Part shown: positions 1 through 6,501 of the stretch, piece by piece
How the letters are laid out: each line of letters opens with the position of its first letter
Numbering within the stretch: position 1 is the first letter of the stretch
Assembly (NCBI GenBank): GCA_014796735.1
Contig: JAAVIG010000090.1
Span: 1 to 14,304, forward strand
DNA: 14,304 nt
Reading direction: 5' to 3'
Source of the DNA: Oscillospiraceae bacterium
GTDB lineage: Bacteria > Bacillota > Clostridia > Oscillospirales > Ruminococcaceae
Program-made: the position numbers and the translations under genes
Notes under the pieces: model-generated
Databases searched by the model: none
What the model was told of the DNA's origin: nothing
The model's input: only the letters and a program-made list of their open reading frames with translations

Positions 1-155
1 TAAAGCAGCGGTGCTGCGATCACAGCGGACGGCAAAGCCGACCGCATTGTAAAGCCATTTATGGAAGGTGACAATTGGCATAAAAAATATCAAAAGTGTG
101 AAACATAGGTGTCAATCCAAAAGGAAAACAGCCAAAAGTGCGATAACAACGGGAT
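1..155. other. Short leader region with no confident gene
   Basis: No complete gene can be supported here. Frame 1 carries a TAA at bases 1-3, then reads a protein-like stretch (including ADGKADRIVKPFMEGDNWHK) to a TAG at 106-108. The stop at the window edge means this cannot be the intact tail of an upstream gene, so it may be a decayed gene remnant or chance. Frames 2 and 3 are open from the left edge to stops at 50-52 and 69-71, so a short C-terminal tail of an upstream gene in either is possible. A 5-bp inverted repeat GCAGC/GCTGC lies at 5-17. No clear promoter for the following gene is seen. Confidence 0.3.
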
Positions 156-200
156 ATGCGGCAGCTCAAAAAAGTAACACCGCAAGAAAGTGAGGTAAAA

Positions 201-689
201 ATGGTAAAAAAGACAAGTATAAGCCTAGACGAGGAAACATTTCAGCTTTGCGAGAAGTACGCAGCAGAAAATTCAAAATCACGTTCCGAATTTGTAGCGA
301 CGGCAATTCAAAAATACATTTCCGATTTGGAGCTTGGCAGACAGAAAAACATTATTGCAAAAGAACTTGCCGATGAGATTATTAAGGGCAGCGAGGCAGG
401 CGTTACAAAAATTTCAAAGGGGTTGTTTCGCTATGCTGTTGAAGTAGAAATAATCATCATGATACTGTCGGAGTTGGCGGATATTCCTCCCGAAGTCATG
501 GAAGAATATCGAAAAGAAGCAATTAGAAATGTCCGCAGGACTCGTGGTAAAATAAATCTTGACGATCTCATTGCGAGAAATAATCGGAAGTTTGCGGAGC
601 AAAAAATATCGGTCAAAGGCACCGATGACGATACCGTTGTCAATGAGTACACAATAGATGAATATGATTTTATGGAGGATAATATATGA
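201..689 (+). CDS. Ribbon-helix-helix (CopG-type) regulator of the mobile element
   Basis: Probable DNA-binding regulator of 162 aa. Residues 3-41 have the ribbon-helix-helix pattern: a short beta strand (KKTSISLDEE), helix 1 (TFQLCEKYAAENS), then the turn and helix 2 (SRSEFVATAIQKYISD). RHH proteins dimerise and insert the paired strand into the DNA major groove. The rest (about 45-125) is helical with a hydrophobic core (VEVEIIIMILSELADIPPEV), and the C-terminus is acidic. An upstream in-frame ATG exists at 156, but the start at 201 is preferred: a GTGAGG-type ribosome site precedes it and the RHH strand begins directly after it. It overlaps the next gene by ATGA and sits upstream of a serine recombinase, a typical place for a regulator of excision or transfer. 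Its target is not known; the palindrome at 968-984 is a candidate by inference. Confidence 0.75.
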   Translation: MVKKTSISLDEETFQLCEKYAAENSKSRSEFVATAIQKYISDLELGRQKNIIAKELADEIIKGSEAGVTKISKGLFRYAVEVEIIIMILSELADIPPEVMEEYRKEAIRNVRRTRGKINLDDLIARNNRKFAEQKISVKGTDDDTVVNEYTIDEYDFMEDNI

Positions 690-937
690 CCCAATTCAAC
701 AGAATGAAGCTGTTTTTTAAGTCTTGTTTGCTGTTTTTCAGCAGACGAGCTGAAGTCAAAATTGAAAATCCTATAACTATGAAAGACGGTTTTTCGGTGA
801 TCGATAATGTGCTTTACTACATCAGTGGCAAGACGAAAATTAAGATCAAAGAGCATTTTGCGGAAACAAAAGTCACTGCTCTTGACCTTGTTGAAAGCGC
901 GATTAAATACGAGAAACGCACCGAAATGGTAGGATAA
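686..937 (+). CDS. Small TnpW-like transposon-encoded protein
   Basis: An 83-aa protein whose ATG overlaps the stop of the RHH gene (ATGA), with a good ribosome site GGAGG at 674-678, so the two are probably translationally coupled. The C-terminal half (about 33-80; core YYISGKTKIKIKEHFAETKV then LDLVESAIKYE) resembles the small TnpW proteins found next to TnpX-type serine recombinases. These have a short beta hairpin ending in a 'V.HFSET' motif, then one helix. Here the motif reads KEHFAETK. The N-terminal about 30 residues are basic and partly hydrophobic (LFFKSCLLFFSRR) and are not part of that family core. TnpW has no settled biochemical role. The assignment rests on recognised pattern and on position directly before the recombinase. 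Confidence 0.6.
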   Translation: MTQFNRMKLFFKSCLLFFSRRAEVKIENPITMKDGFSVIDNVLYYISGKTKIKIKEHFAETKVTALDLVESAIKYEKRTEMVG

Positions 938-953
938 TTTTTTGAAAAAACGG

Positions 954-982
954 TAGACATTACGCCCGCATTATGGTATAAT
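954..982 (+). promoter_or_regulatory. Promoter of the serine recombinase
   Basis: TAGACA (954-959), a 17-bp spacer and a perfect TATAAT (977-982) preceded by TGG, giving an extended -10. Transcription would start near 989, leaving a 5' leader of about 50 nt. It allows the recombinase to be expressed independently of the RHH/TnpW pair. Confidence 0.75.
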
Positions 983-1012
983 GCAGTTGTAAGCAATGTG
1001 TTGTAATGCGGG
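965..1012. repeat. Inverted repeats over the recombinase promoter (candidate operator)
   Basis: Two overlapping dyads. GCATTAT-GGT-ATAATGC (968-984) is a perfect 7-bp inverted repeat with a 3-bp spacer, and its right arm contains most of the -10 box. CCCGCATTA (965-973) also pairs perfectly with TAATGCGGG (1004-1012) across 30 bp. The same half-site therefore occurs three times around -10 and the start point. TTGTAA is also repeated at 987-992 and 1001-1006. This is the layout expected of an operator that blocks RNA polymerase. Which protein binds is not shown; the RHH protein or the recombinase are the obvious candidates. Confidence 0.5.
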
Positions 1013-1039
1013 TTGTTTCATAATAGGAGGTAAATTGAT

Positions 1040-2659
1040 ATGAAACAACAATATAACACAGCACTTTATTTAAGACTCAGCCGTGACGATGAACTGAAAG
1101 GCGAGAGTGGTAGCATAGGAACACAACGTGACATACTAACGCAGTACTGCAAGGAGCAAAATCTTCATATCGCAGGAGAATATGTGGACGATGGTTGGTC
1201 AGGAACAAACTTTGACAGACCGAGCTTCCAGCGTATGATTGACGATATAGAGGACGGAAAAATCAATTGCGTAATCACAAAAGACCTATCAAGGCTCGGC
1301 AGAAATTACATTCTGACAGGACAGTATACTGACATATATTTTCCCTCAAAAGGCGTGAGATATATCGCAGTCAGCGATGGTGTGGACAGTGAAAGAGGCG
1401 AGAGTGAGATTGCTCCGTTCCTAAATATTCTGAATGAAATGCATGCTCGTCAGACCAGTAAAAAGACCAAGGCAGCAATGAAAGCAAGGTTTTTGAATGG
1501 GGCTCACTATGGAGCCTATGCACCTATCGGTTACAAAAAACACCCCGAAATCAAAGGCAAGCTTATTCCCGATGAGGATACAAGATGGATAGTCGAAAAG
1601 ATATTCGATCTCGCCTCACACGGCGCAGGCGCAACGAAGATACGTAATATTCTTGACAGAGAACAGGTTCCTACTCCTGCATGGCTGAACTATCAAAAAT
1701 ATGGTACATTCGCTCATATTTTTGAAAAACAACAGGAAAACAAATTTCATAAATGGACGGTATCACAGGTCAAATCAATTCTCACGGACGAGGTTTACAT
1801 AGGAAATAGTGTACACAACAAGCAAACCACAATATCTTTCAAAGACAAAAGGTCAAAACGCAAAGCCAAAGAAGAATGGTACACCATTCCTAATACTCAC
1901 GAAGCTATAATCCCGTTAGCACAATGGGAAATAGTACAGTCACATATCAACAACCGAAAGCGGCAGACTAAAACAGGAGAGGTACATATTTTTTCGGGAC
2001 TATTAAAATGTGCTGACTGCGGTCGCGGAATGAGGTACTCACATTTTAAAGCGAGTGAAAAGCGCAAGGAAAGAAAGTACTATATCTGTGGAACATACAG
2101 TGAGTTTGGGAAAGATAGGTGCTCAAGGCATAGTATAAACTACGATGTTCTGTATGCGGTTGTACTTGGAAGATTACAGTATTGGATATCACAGGCACAC
2201 GAAAAGGATGACAGCGAATTGCTTCAACGTTTGTTGAAAAGTGGAGATAAGCAGAGAGCCTCGGAAAAAGCGAGTATCAAAAAGGAACTGACAAAAACGG
2301 AGAAACGACTACATGAAATTGATGACCTGTTTGTGAAAATGTATGAGGATAGAGCAAATGGAAAGATTACCGAACGGAACTTTTCAATGCTCTCAGTGAA
2401 GTACCAAGAGGAACAGATTCAGCTTGAGGAAAAGAGGGATTCGCTTCGGGAAAAGTTGGATAAGTCGGTTCAGGATAGCGAGGGGGCAGAAAAGTGGTTG
2501 GCATTGGTACGGAAGTATACTGAACTGACGGAACTTAATGCCGTGCTGCTTAATGAGTTAATTGAGAAGATATTGGTACATGAGGCGGTTAAGGGAGAGA
2601 ACGGAGAAACTGTGCAGGAGATTGAGATTTATTATAGGTTCGTGGGGAAGATTGAGTAA
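1040..2659 (+). CDS. Large serine recombinase (TnpX/TndX-like integrase)
   Basis: Site-specific DNA recombinase of 539 aa that would excise and integrate the element through a phosphoserine intermediate. The N-terminal resolvase domain (about 6-150) has the nucleophile motif YLRLSRDDE with catalytic Ser14, and DLSRLGRN with Arg85 and Arg88. The 'recombinase' DNA-binding domain covers about 155-300 (APIGYKKHPE; WTVSQVKSILTDEVYIGN). A zinc ribbon follows with Cys324, Cys327 (CADCGRGMRYS), Cys350 and Cys361. A Lys/Glu-rich coiled coil (about 398-475) then leads to the C-terminal tail. Length and order match transposon integrases of the Tn4451/Tn5397 type. The start is supported by AGGAGG at 1025-1030, 9 bases upstream. 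Codons are visibly A-richer than in lon downstream, which fits acquired DNA. It is intact by all visible criteria, so the element may still be mobile. Confidence 0.93.
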   Translation: MKQQYNTALYLRLSRDDELKGESGSIGTQRDILTQYCKEQNLHIAGEYVDDGWSGTNFDRPSFQRMIDDIEDGKINCVITKDLSRLGRNYILTGQYTDIYFPSKGVRYIAVSDGVDSERGESEIAPFLNILNEMHARQTSKKTKAAMKARFLNGAHYGAYAPIGYKKHPEIKGKLIPDEDTRWIVEKIFDLASHGAGATKIRNILDREQVPTPAWLNYQKYGTFAHIFEKQQENKFHKWTVSQVKSILTDEVYIGNSVHNKQTTISFKDKRSKRKAKEEWYTIPNTHEAIIPLAQWEIVQSHINNRKRQTKTGEVHIFSGLLKCADCGRGMRYSHFKASEKRKERKYYICGTYSEFGKDRCSRHSINYDVLYAVVLGRLQYWISQAHEKDDSELLQRLLKSGDKQRASEKASIKKELTKTEKRLHEIDDLFVKMYEDRANGKITERNFSMLSVKYQEEQIQLEEKRDSLREKLDKSVQDSEGAEKWLALVRKYTELTELNAVLLNELIEKILVHEAVKGENGETVQEIEIYYRFVGKIE

Positions 2660-2681
2660 GGTTTGATATTAAAATATTAGA

Positions 2682-2713
2682 GTATCCTTAAGTATGGGAT
2701 ACGGGCAAAGCCC
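2682..2713. repeat. Two small hairpins after the recombinase
   Basis: GTATCC (2682-2687) pairs with GGATAC (2697-2702) across 9 nt, and GGGC-AAA-GCCC follows at 2703-2713. There is no T-run, so an intrinsic terminator is not well supported. In elements of this kind the attachment site usually lies close to the recombinase end, so this short dyad is a candidate for the right end (attR). That is inference only. Confidence 0.35.
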
Positions 2714-2751
2714 CAAAAAGTTAATAATTACAACTCACAAAGAAGCAGGCG

Positions 2752-2839
2752 AAGCCACCGCTTCGGGCGTTGACGTCCTGTCAACGCTTAGGGCGGCAGC
2801 AGTTCACGTCCGTGTGAACAAGCCGCCGCTTCGGGCGTT
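2752..2839. repeat. Direct repeats enclosing two nested hairpins
   Basis: A 20-bp sequence AAGCC(A/G)CCGCTTCGGGCGTT occurs at 2752-2771 and 2820-2839 with one mismatch. Between the copies are two stem-loops. One is GCGTTGAC/GTCAACGC (2767-2787) with loop GTCCT. The other is GTTCAC/GTGAAC (2802-2819) with loop GTCCGT, enclosed by an outer GGCGGC/GCCGCC stem (2792-2797 with 2822-2827). A further inverted copy of the first 15 bases lies at 3088-3102. No coding frame of gene length runs through it. It has the look of a dispersed intergenic repeat, which would need a genome search. Confidence 0.7.
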
Positions 2840-2847
2840 TGCATATT

Positions 2848-3009
2848 AGAACATGTACCAATAGGATTGGCGCGCGCCTTTCCGGCGAAATTTTCCGTGC
2901 TCTGCGTCAGAAAAGCTTGAAATACGTCAAGTATTCCTGCGCTTTTCTTCCTTGATCACGAAAAATTTCGCTCGAAAATCCGCACACCGCTCCTATTGGT
3001 ACAAGTTCT
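2848..3009. repeat. 162-bp concentric imperfect palindrome
   Basis: Four nested pairs of arms share one centre near base 2928. AGAACATGTACCAATAGGA (2848-2866) pairs with 2991-3009 at 18 of 19 positions. GCGAAATTTTCCGTG (2885-2899) pairs with 2957-2971 at 14 of 15. GAAAAGC (2910-2916) pairs with GCTTTTC (2941-2947). AATAC (2921-2925) pairs with GTATT (2931-2935). The intervening parts are unpaired, including a self-palindrome GGCGCGCGCC at 2869-2878. The whole could extrude as a cruciform or fold as one long RNA hairpin. It resembles a MITE-like or other dispersed intergenic repeat. No ORF of 60 codons or more lies in it. Confidence 0.8.
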
Positions 3010-3024
3010 TACTTTAACAAATAT

Positions 3025-3070
3025 ACCCGTCAAAACCTCAAATTTGGTTCTGACGGGTTACAATTTTTTT
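3025..3070 (+). terminator. Intrinsic terminator upstream of lon
   Basis: Stem ACCCGTCAAAACC (3025-3037) pairs with GGTTCTGACGGGT (3046-3058) at 12 of 13 positions. The loop is 8 nt, then 5 nt precede a run of seven T (3064-3070). On the + strand it would stop transcription coming from the recombinase or the repeat region and insulate the lon promoter. Confidence 0.7.
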
Positions 3071-3087
3071 GAGTTTTTTGCAGTTCT

Positions 3088-3102
3088 CCGAAGCGGCGGC
3101 TT
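3088..3102. repeat. Inverted copy of the 2820-2834 repeat end
   Basis: CCGAAGCGGCGGCTT is the exact reverse complement of bases 2820-2834, so the palindrome and terminator are bracketed by a 15-bp inverted repeat over 283 bp. A further small dyad TTCGC/GCGAA follows at about 3101-3116. The pair is not centred on the 2928 palindrome, so it is probably a separate repeat unit. Confidence 0.6.
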
Positions 3103-3201
3103 CGCAAGGAAGCGAATCGGTTCTTAGACAAAAAACAAGTACGCTTTAGTTAAAAATTAGGTTATAATGCTTAATTTCACTAACTTTCCACCATTAACCA
3201 C

Positions 3202-3230
3202 TTGCAATTATAATAAAATTAGAGTATAAT
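3202..3230 (+). promoter_or_regulatory. Promoter of lon
   Basis: TTGCAA (3202-3207), a 17-bp spacer and a perfect TATAAT (3225-3230). Transcription would start near 3237, giving a leader of about 60 nt that carries the ribosome site AAGGAA (3281-3286), 9 bases before the ATG. No CIRCE or CtsR-type heptad repeat is recognised nearby, so classic heat-shock control is not evident. Confidence 0.7.
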
Positions 3231-3295
3231 AATAAAGCAATGGAATTTGCCTAAAAACAAACAACGTTTCCACGTATCGAAAGGAATGGTTATAT

Positions 3296-5707
3296 ATGAA
3301 GCATAAAGGAACAATGCCCGCGCTTGCAATGAGAGGTCTGGTGATATTCCCGAAAATGATACTGCATTTTGACGTCGGCAGGGATTATTCGGTGAACGCC
3401 ATAAAAGAAGCGGCGGAGGGAGACCGCAGGATATTTCTTGTGGCGCAAAAGGACAGTCTTGTGACCGATCCCGTAAACGCAGATGTTTACAAGGTCGGCG
3501 TAGTAGCCGAGGTAAGGCAGACTCTTAAAACGCCCGACGGCACAACAAGAGTGCTTGTTGAAGGTATTTACCGCGCTAAGGCGGACGACTTTCACAGGGA
3601 GGGGGATTACTATGTCGCCACTCCCACAGTGCTTAACGACCGCAAAAACACCTTTATTTCCCCCGAACAGGCTACCGCCTATATGCGCTCCTTAAAGGAG
3701 GCGTATTCCACCTATTGCAGCTTTGCTCCCAAGATGCCAAAGGAGCTGTACCAAAGCGCAATGGCGGAGCAGGATATAACAAAGCTTATAGATATTATTG
3801 TTTTCAATACATATCTGAAAACCGAGGACAGGCAAAAGCTGCTTGAAACCACCTCGGAAAAAAAGCGGGCGGAGATGCTGCTGAAATATCTTGACGTTGA
3901 GATCGAAATACTTATGCTGGAAATGGAGATCAACGAGGATGTCAGCGAAAGCATGGAGAAAAGCCAGCGGGATTACTATCTGCGGGAGCAGATGAGGGCT
4001 ATTGCCCGTCAATTGGGCGACGAGGACTCCGTTGACGAGGCGTACAACTACCAGGATAAAATTTACGCGCTGAAGCTTGACAAGGAAACGGAGGAAAAGC
4101 TGATAAAGGAAGCGGAAAAGCTTCTTAAGATGTCTCCATCCTCTCAGGATTATGGCGTTATAAGAAATTATCTGGACACGGTTCTGGATCTGCCGTGGAA
4201 TAAAAGATCGGATAAGAAGATCGACATCGCAAAGGCTGAGAAGCAGCTTGAAAAGGATCACTACGGGCTTAAAAAGGTCAAGGAGCGTATTCTGGAAACC
4301 ATTGCGGTGCGCGCCTTAAAACCCGATATAAAGGGACAGATCATTTGCCTTGTGGGACCTCCCGGCGTAGGTAAGACCTCGGTGGGCAAGTCGATAGCGA
4401 AATCAATAAACCGTTCCTACGCAAGGATCTCATTGGGCGGCGTAGGCGACGAGGCGGAGATCAGAGGTCACAGAAAAACCTACATAGGCGCAATGCCCGG
4501 CAGAATAGTAAAGGCAATGCAGCAGGCTAAGACTATGAATCCCGTTATAGTTCTTGACGAAATAGACAAGCTTCGCTCCGATTACAAGGGCGATCCCGCT
4601 TCCGCACTTCTGGAGGTGCTTGACCCCGAGCAGAACGTTTCCTTTGCCGATCATTATCTTGAAATACCTCTGGATTTAAGCGAGGTAATGTTCATTACCA
4701 CCGCAAACACCCTTGACACCATTCCCGCACCGCTGCTTGACCGTATGGAGGTAATAGAGCTGCCCTCCTATACAAGAGAGGAAAAGTTCAATATCGCCAA
4801 AAAGCACCTTTTGCCGAAGCAGCTTAAAAAGCACGGCGAAAAGGCCTCTCAGGTCAAAATCTCCGACAGCGCTTTGTACGCTTTGATAGACAGCTATACC
4901 AAGGAAGCGGGCGTTCGCCGTCTTGAACAGAGAATAGCCGCCCTTTGCAGAAAAGCGGCCAAAAAGCTCGTTGAGGGCGAGACAAAGGTGACCGTTACCG
5001 ATAATAATATAGGCGATTTCTTGGGCGTTAAAAAGTATCTGCCCGAATCGCTGCCCGAGCAGGACGAGGTAGGCTCGGTAACAGGCCTTGCGTGGACGGC
5101 GGTAGGCGGTGTTACAATGCCTCTTGAGGTGCTTGTTATGAACGGCACGGGCAAGCTTGAGCTTACGGGCTCTCTCGGCGAGGTCATGACCGAATCGGGC
5201 AAGATCGCGGTAAGCCTTGTGCGCAGCCTTGCGGATAAGTACAATATTGATCCCGAATTTTATAAGAACAAAGACCTTCATATCCACGCTCCCGAGGGGG
5301 CGGTGCCCAAGGACGGCCCGTCGGCGGGTATCACTATGACCACCGCTCTTGTGTCCGCGCTGTCGGGTATACCCGTAAAAAGGGAAGTGGCTATGACGGG
5401 CGAGATAACATTGCACGGAAAGGTACTTCCCATAGGGGGACTGCGCGAAAAGTCAATGGCGGCGTATAAGGCTAAGATCAAGACCGTTATTATACCTTAT
5501 GAGAATGAGCCCGATCTGGAGGAGGTCGACGAGGTAGTTAAACAAAACGTCAGATTTATTCCCGTTAAGAATATCGAAACGGTTCTGGATAACGCTCTTG
5601 TTAAGACCAATACGGCGGTAAAGGCTTTTGAAAAAGAGGATATCGAAGCACCGAAAAAGCCGCCTGTGCCTAAGACAAGGGGAAGAAAAGGATTAAGGGC
5701 TAAGTAA
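3296..5707 (+). CDS. lon: ATP-dependent Lon protease
   Basis: Cytoplasmic AAA+ protease La, which degrades misfolded and regulatory proteins as a ring-shaped homohexamer. The 803 aa match bacterial LonA length. The N-terminal substrate-recognition domain covers about 5-205, with a helical linker to about 300. The AAA+ module follows: Walker A GPPGVGKTS (354-362), Walker B VIVLDEID (417-424), arginine-finger candidate R483 in LLDRME, sensor-2 R541 in GVRRLEQRI. The protease domain covers about 590-775, with catalytic Ser676 in PKDGPSAG and Lys719 in GGLREKS forming the Ser-Lys dyad. A short Lys/Arg/Pro-rich tail (about 778-803) extends past the protease core. The start is fixed by AAGGAA 9 bases upstream and the usual N-terminal PALAMRGLVIFP motif. 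It stands alone, with its own promoter and terminator. Confidence 0.98.
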   Translation: MKHKGTMPALAMRGLVIFPKMILHFDVGRDYSVNAIKEAAEGDRRIFLVAQKDSLVTDPVNADVYKVGVVAEVRQTLKTPDGTTRVLVEGIYRAKADDFHREGDYYVATPTVLNDRKNTFISPEQATAYMRSLKEAYSTYCSFAPKMPKELYQSAMAEQDITKLIDIIVFNTYLKTEDRQKLLETTSEKKRAEMLLKYLDVEIEILMLEMEINEDVSESMEKSQRDYYLREQMRAIARQLGDEDSVDEAYNYQDKIYALKLDKETEEKLIKEAEKLLKMSPSSQDYGVIRNYLDTVLDLPWNKRSDKKIDIAKAEKQLEKDHYGLKKVKERILETIAVRALKPDIKGQIICLVGPPGVGKTSVGKSIAKSINRSYARISLGGVGDEAEIRGHRKTYIGAMPGRIVKAMQQAKTMNPVIVLDEIDKLRSDYKGDPASALLEVLDPEQNVSFADHYLEIPLDLSEVMFITTANTLDTIPAPLLDRMEVIELPSYTREEKFNIAKKHLLPKQLKKHGEKASQVKISDSALYALIDSYTKEAGVRRLEQRIAALCRKAAKKLVEGETKVTVTDNNIGDFLGVKKYLPESLPEQDEVGSVTGLAWTAVGGVTMPLEVLVMNGTGKLELTGSLGEVMTESGKIAVSLVRSLADKYNIDPEFYKNKDLHIHAPEGAVPKDGPSAGITMTTALVSALSGIPVKREVAMTGEITLHGKVLPIGGLREKSMAAYKAKIKTVIIPYENEPDLEEVDEVVKQNVRFIPVKNIETVLDNALVKTNTAVKAFEKEDIEAPKKPPVPKTRGRKGLRAK

Positions 5708-5721
5708 TAAATCAACTTTTG

Positions 5722-5750
5722 GGGAACGCTTTGGCGTTCCCTTGTGTTTT
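5722..5750 (+). terminator. Intrinsic terminator after lon
   Basis: A perfect 8-bp stem GGGAACGC (5722-5729) / GCGTTCCC (5734-5741) with a TTTG loop, followed by the T-rich tail TTGTGTTTT. It begins 14 bases after the lon stop and separates lon from the two-component operon. Confidence 0.85.
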
Positions 5751-5762
5751 CTATAAATTTTC

Positions 5763-5802
5763 ATCAAAATTAAATCAAAAATAAATAATACTTTAGTATA
5801 GT
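5763..5802 (+). promoter_or_regulatory. Promoter region of the two-component operon with direct repeats
   Basis: ATCAAAA occurs at 5763-5769 and 5774-5780, exactly 11 bp apart (one helical turn), the spacing that OmpR/PhoB-family regulators use for tandem sites. A -10-like TATAGT lies at 5797-5802. At 17-bp spacing the -35 position (5774-5779) is the second repeat, not a TTGACA-like box, as is usual for activator-dependent promoters. The 13-mer ATCAAAATTAAAT (5763-5775) recurs exactly at 7845-7857 before the transporter genes. Autoregulation by the downstream regulator is the natural inference; the A-rich background lowers certainty. Confidence 0.5.
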
Positions 5803-5829
5803 GATACAAAATAACACCGAGGTGAGAAT

Positions 5830-6501
5830 ATGCCTGAAAGAATATTGGTTTTTGAGGACGAGCCGTCTATCCGTTCCGTTTTATGCGAGCTTCTTAAGGA
5901 CGCGGGATATGAGGTGTGCGGAGTAAGCAACGGTGTGGACGGGCTTGCGGAATACAGGCGCGGACGCTTTGATCTGATACTGCTGGATATAATGATGCCG
6001 AAGCTCGACGGTTACGGTGTTTGCAGGGCAGTAAGGGAGATTTCGGATACGCCCGTGATAGTGCTTACCGCGCTGGACGACGAGGAAGCGCAGATTAAGG
6101 CGTTTGAATTGCAGGCGGACGATTATATTACAAAGCCTTTTTCCCTTAAATTGGTGCTTATGAGAATTGAAGCGGTATTGAGAAGGACTGCGCAGGGCAA
6201 CGGGCGGGACAGAGGCGTTATTACATACGGGCAGATAAGGCTTGAAGAGGAAAACAGGCGAGTATACAGAGGGGAAGAGGAGATCTTTCTGACAAGAACC
6301 GAATATGAGCTGTTAAAGCTGTTTATGGAAAACAAAAACCGCGTGTTTACAAGGGACAATCTTCTGAATCACGTGTGGGGCTGCGACTTTTTCGGGGACG
6401 AAAAGACGGTCAATATACATATTATGAATTTAAGGCGCAAGCTTGGCGTGGAATGTATAGAGACCATAAGAGGGGTAGGGTACAGACTTGCGAAAAATTA
6501 A
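5830..6501 (+). CDS. OmpR/PhoB-family response regulator
   Basis: Two-component DNA-binding regulator of 223 aa. The receiver domain (about 3-117) has the acidic pair Glu9-Asp10, phosphoacceptor Asp53 in LILLDIMMP, switch Thr80 in VIVLTALDDE, and Lys102 in DYITKPFS. The winged-helix output domain (about 127-222) carries TRTEYELLKLFMENKNRVFTR, the recognition-helix region EKTVNIHIMNLRRKLG and the wing motif IRGVGYRL, all diagnostic of the OmpR subfamily. Ribosome site GAGGTG (5819-5824) is 5 bases from the ATG. It is cotranscribed with the overlapping kinase gene and lies upstream of ABC transporter genes, the order seen in cell-envelope stress and antimicrobial peptide sensing systems. The signal cannot be named from sequence. 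Confidence 0.95.
   Translation: MPERILVFEDEPSIRSVLCELLKDAGYEVCGVSNGVDGLAEYRRGRFDLILLDIMMPKLDGYGVCRAVREISDTPVIVLTALDDEEAQIKAFELQADDYITKPFSLKLVLMRIEAVLRRTAQGNGRDRGVITYGQIRLEEENRRVYRGEEEIFLTRTEYELLKLFMENKNRVFTRDNLLNHVWGCDFFGDEKTVNIHIMNLRRKLGVECIETIRGVGYRLAKN

Noticed and set aside
156..200. Upstream start (ATG 156) for the RHH gene
   Set aside because: The 15 extra residues are not part of the RHH fold, and the ribosome site fits ATG 201.
2700..3020. Possible CRISPR array in the repeat-rich gap
   Set aside because: Repeats are only two direct copies plus one inverted, and spacing is filled by hairpins, not by unique spacers of even length.
3163..3168. Second TATAAT upstream of lon
   Set aside because: No -35-like sequence at 16-18 bp; the promoter at 3202-3230 is far better.
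4676..5416. 246-codon open frame on the minus strand inside lon
   Set aside because: It lies fully antisense to the conserved AAA+ and protease domains of lon, has no recognisable motif and arises from the codon bias of lon.
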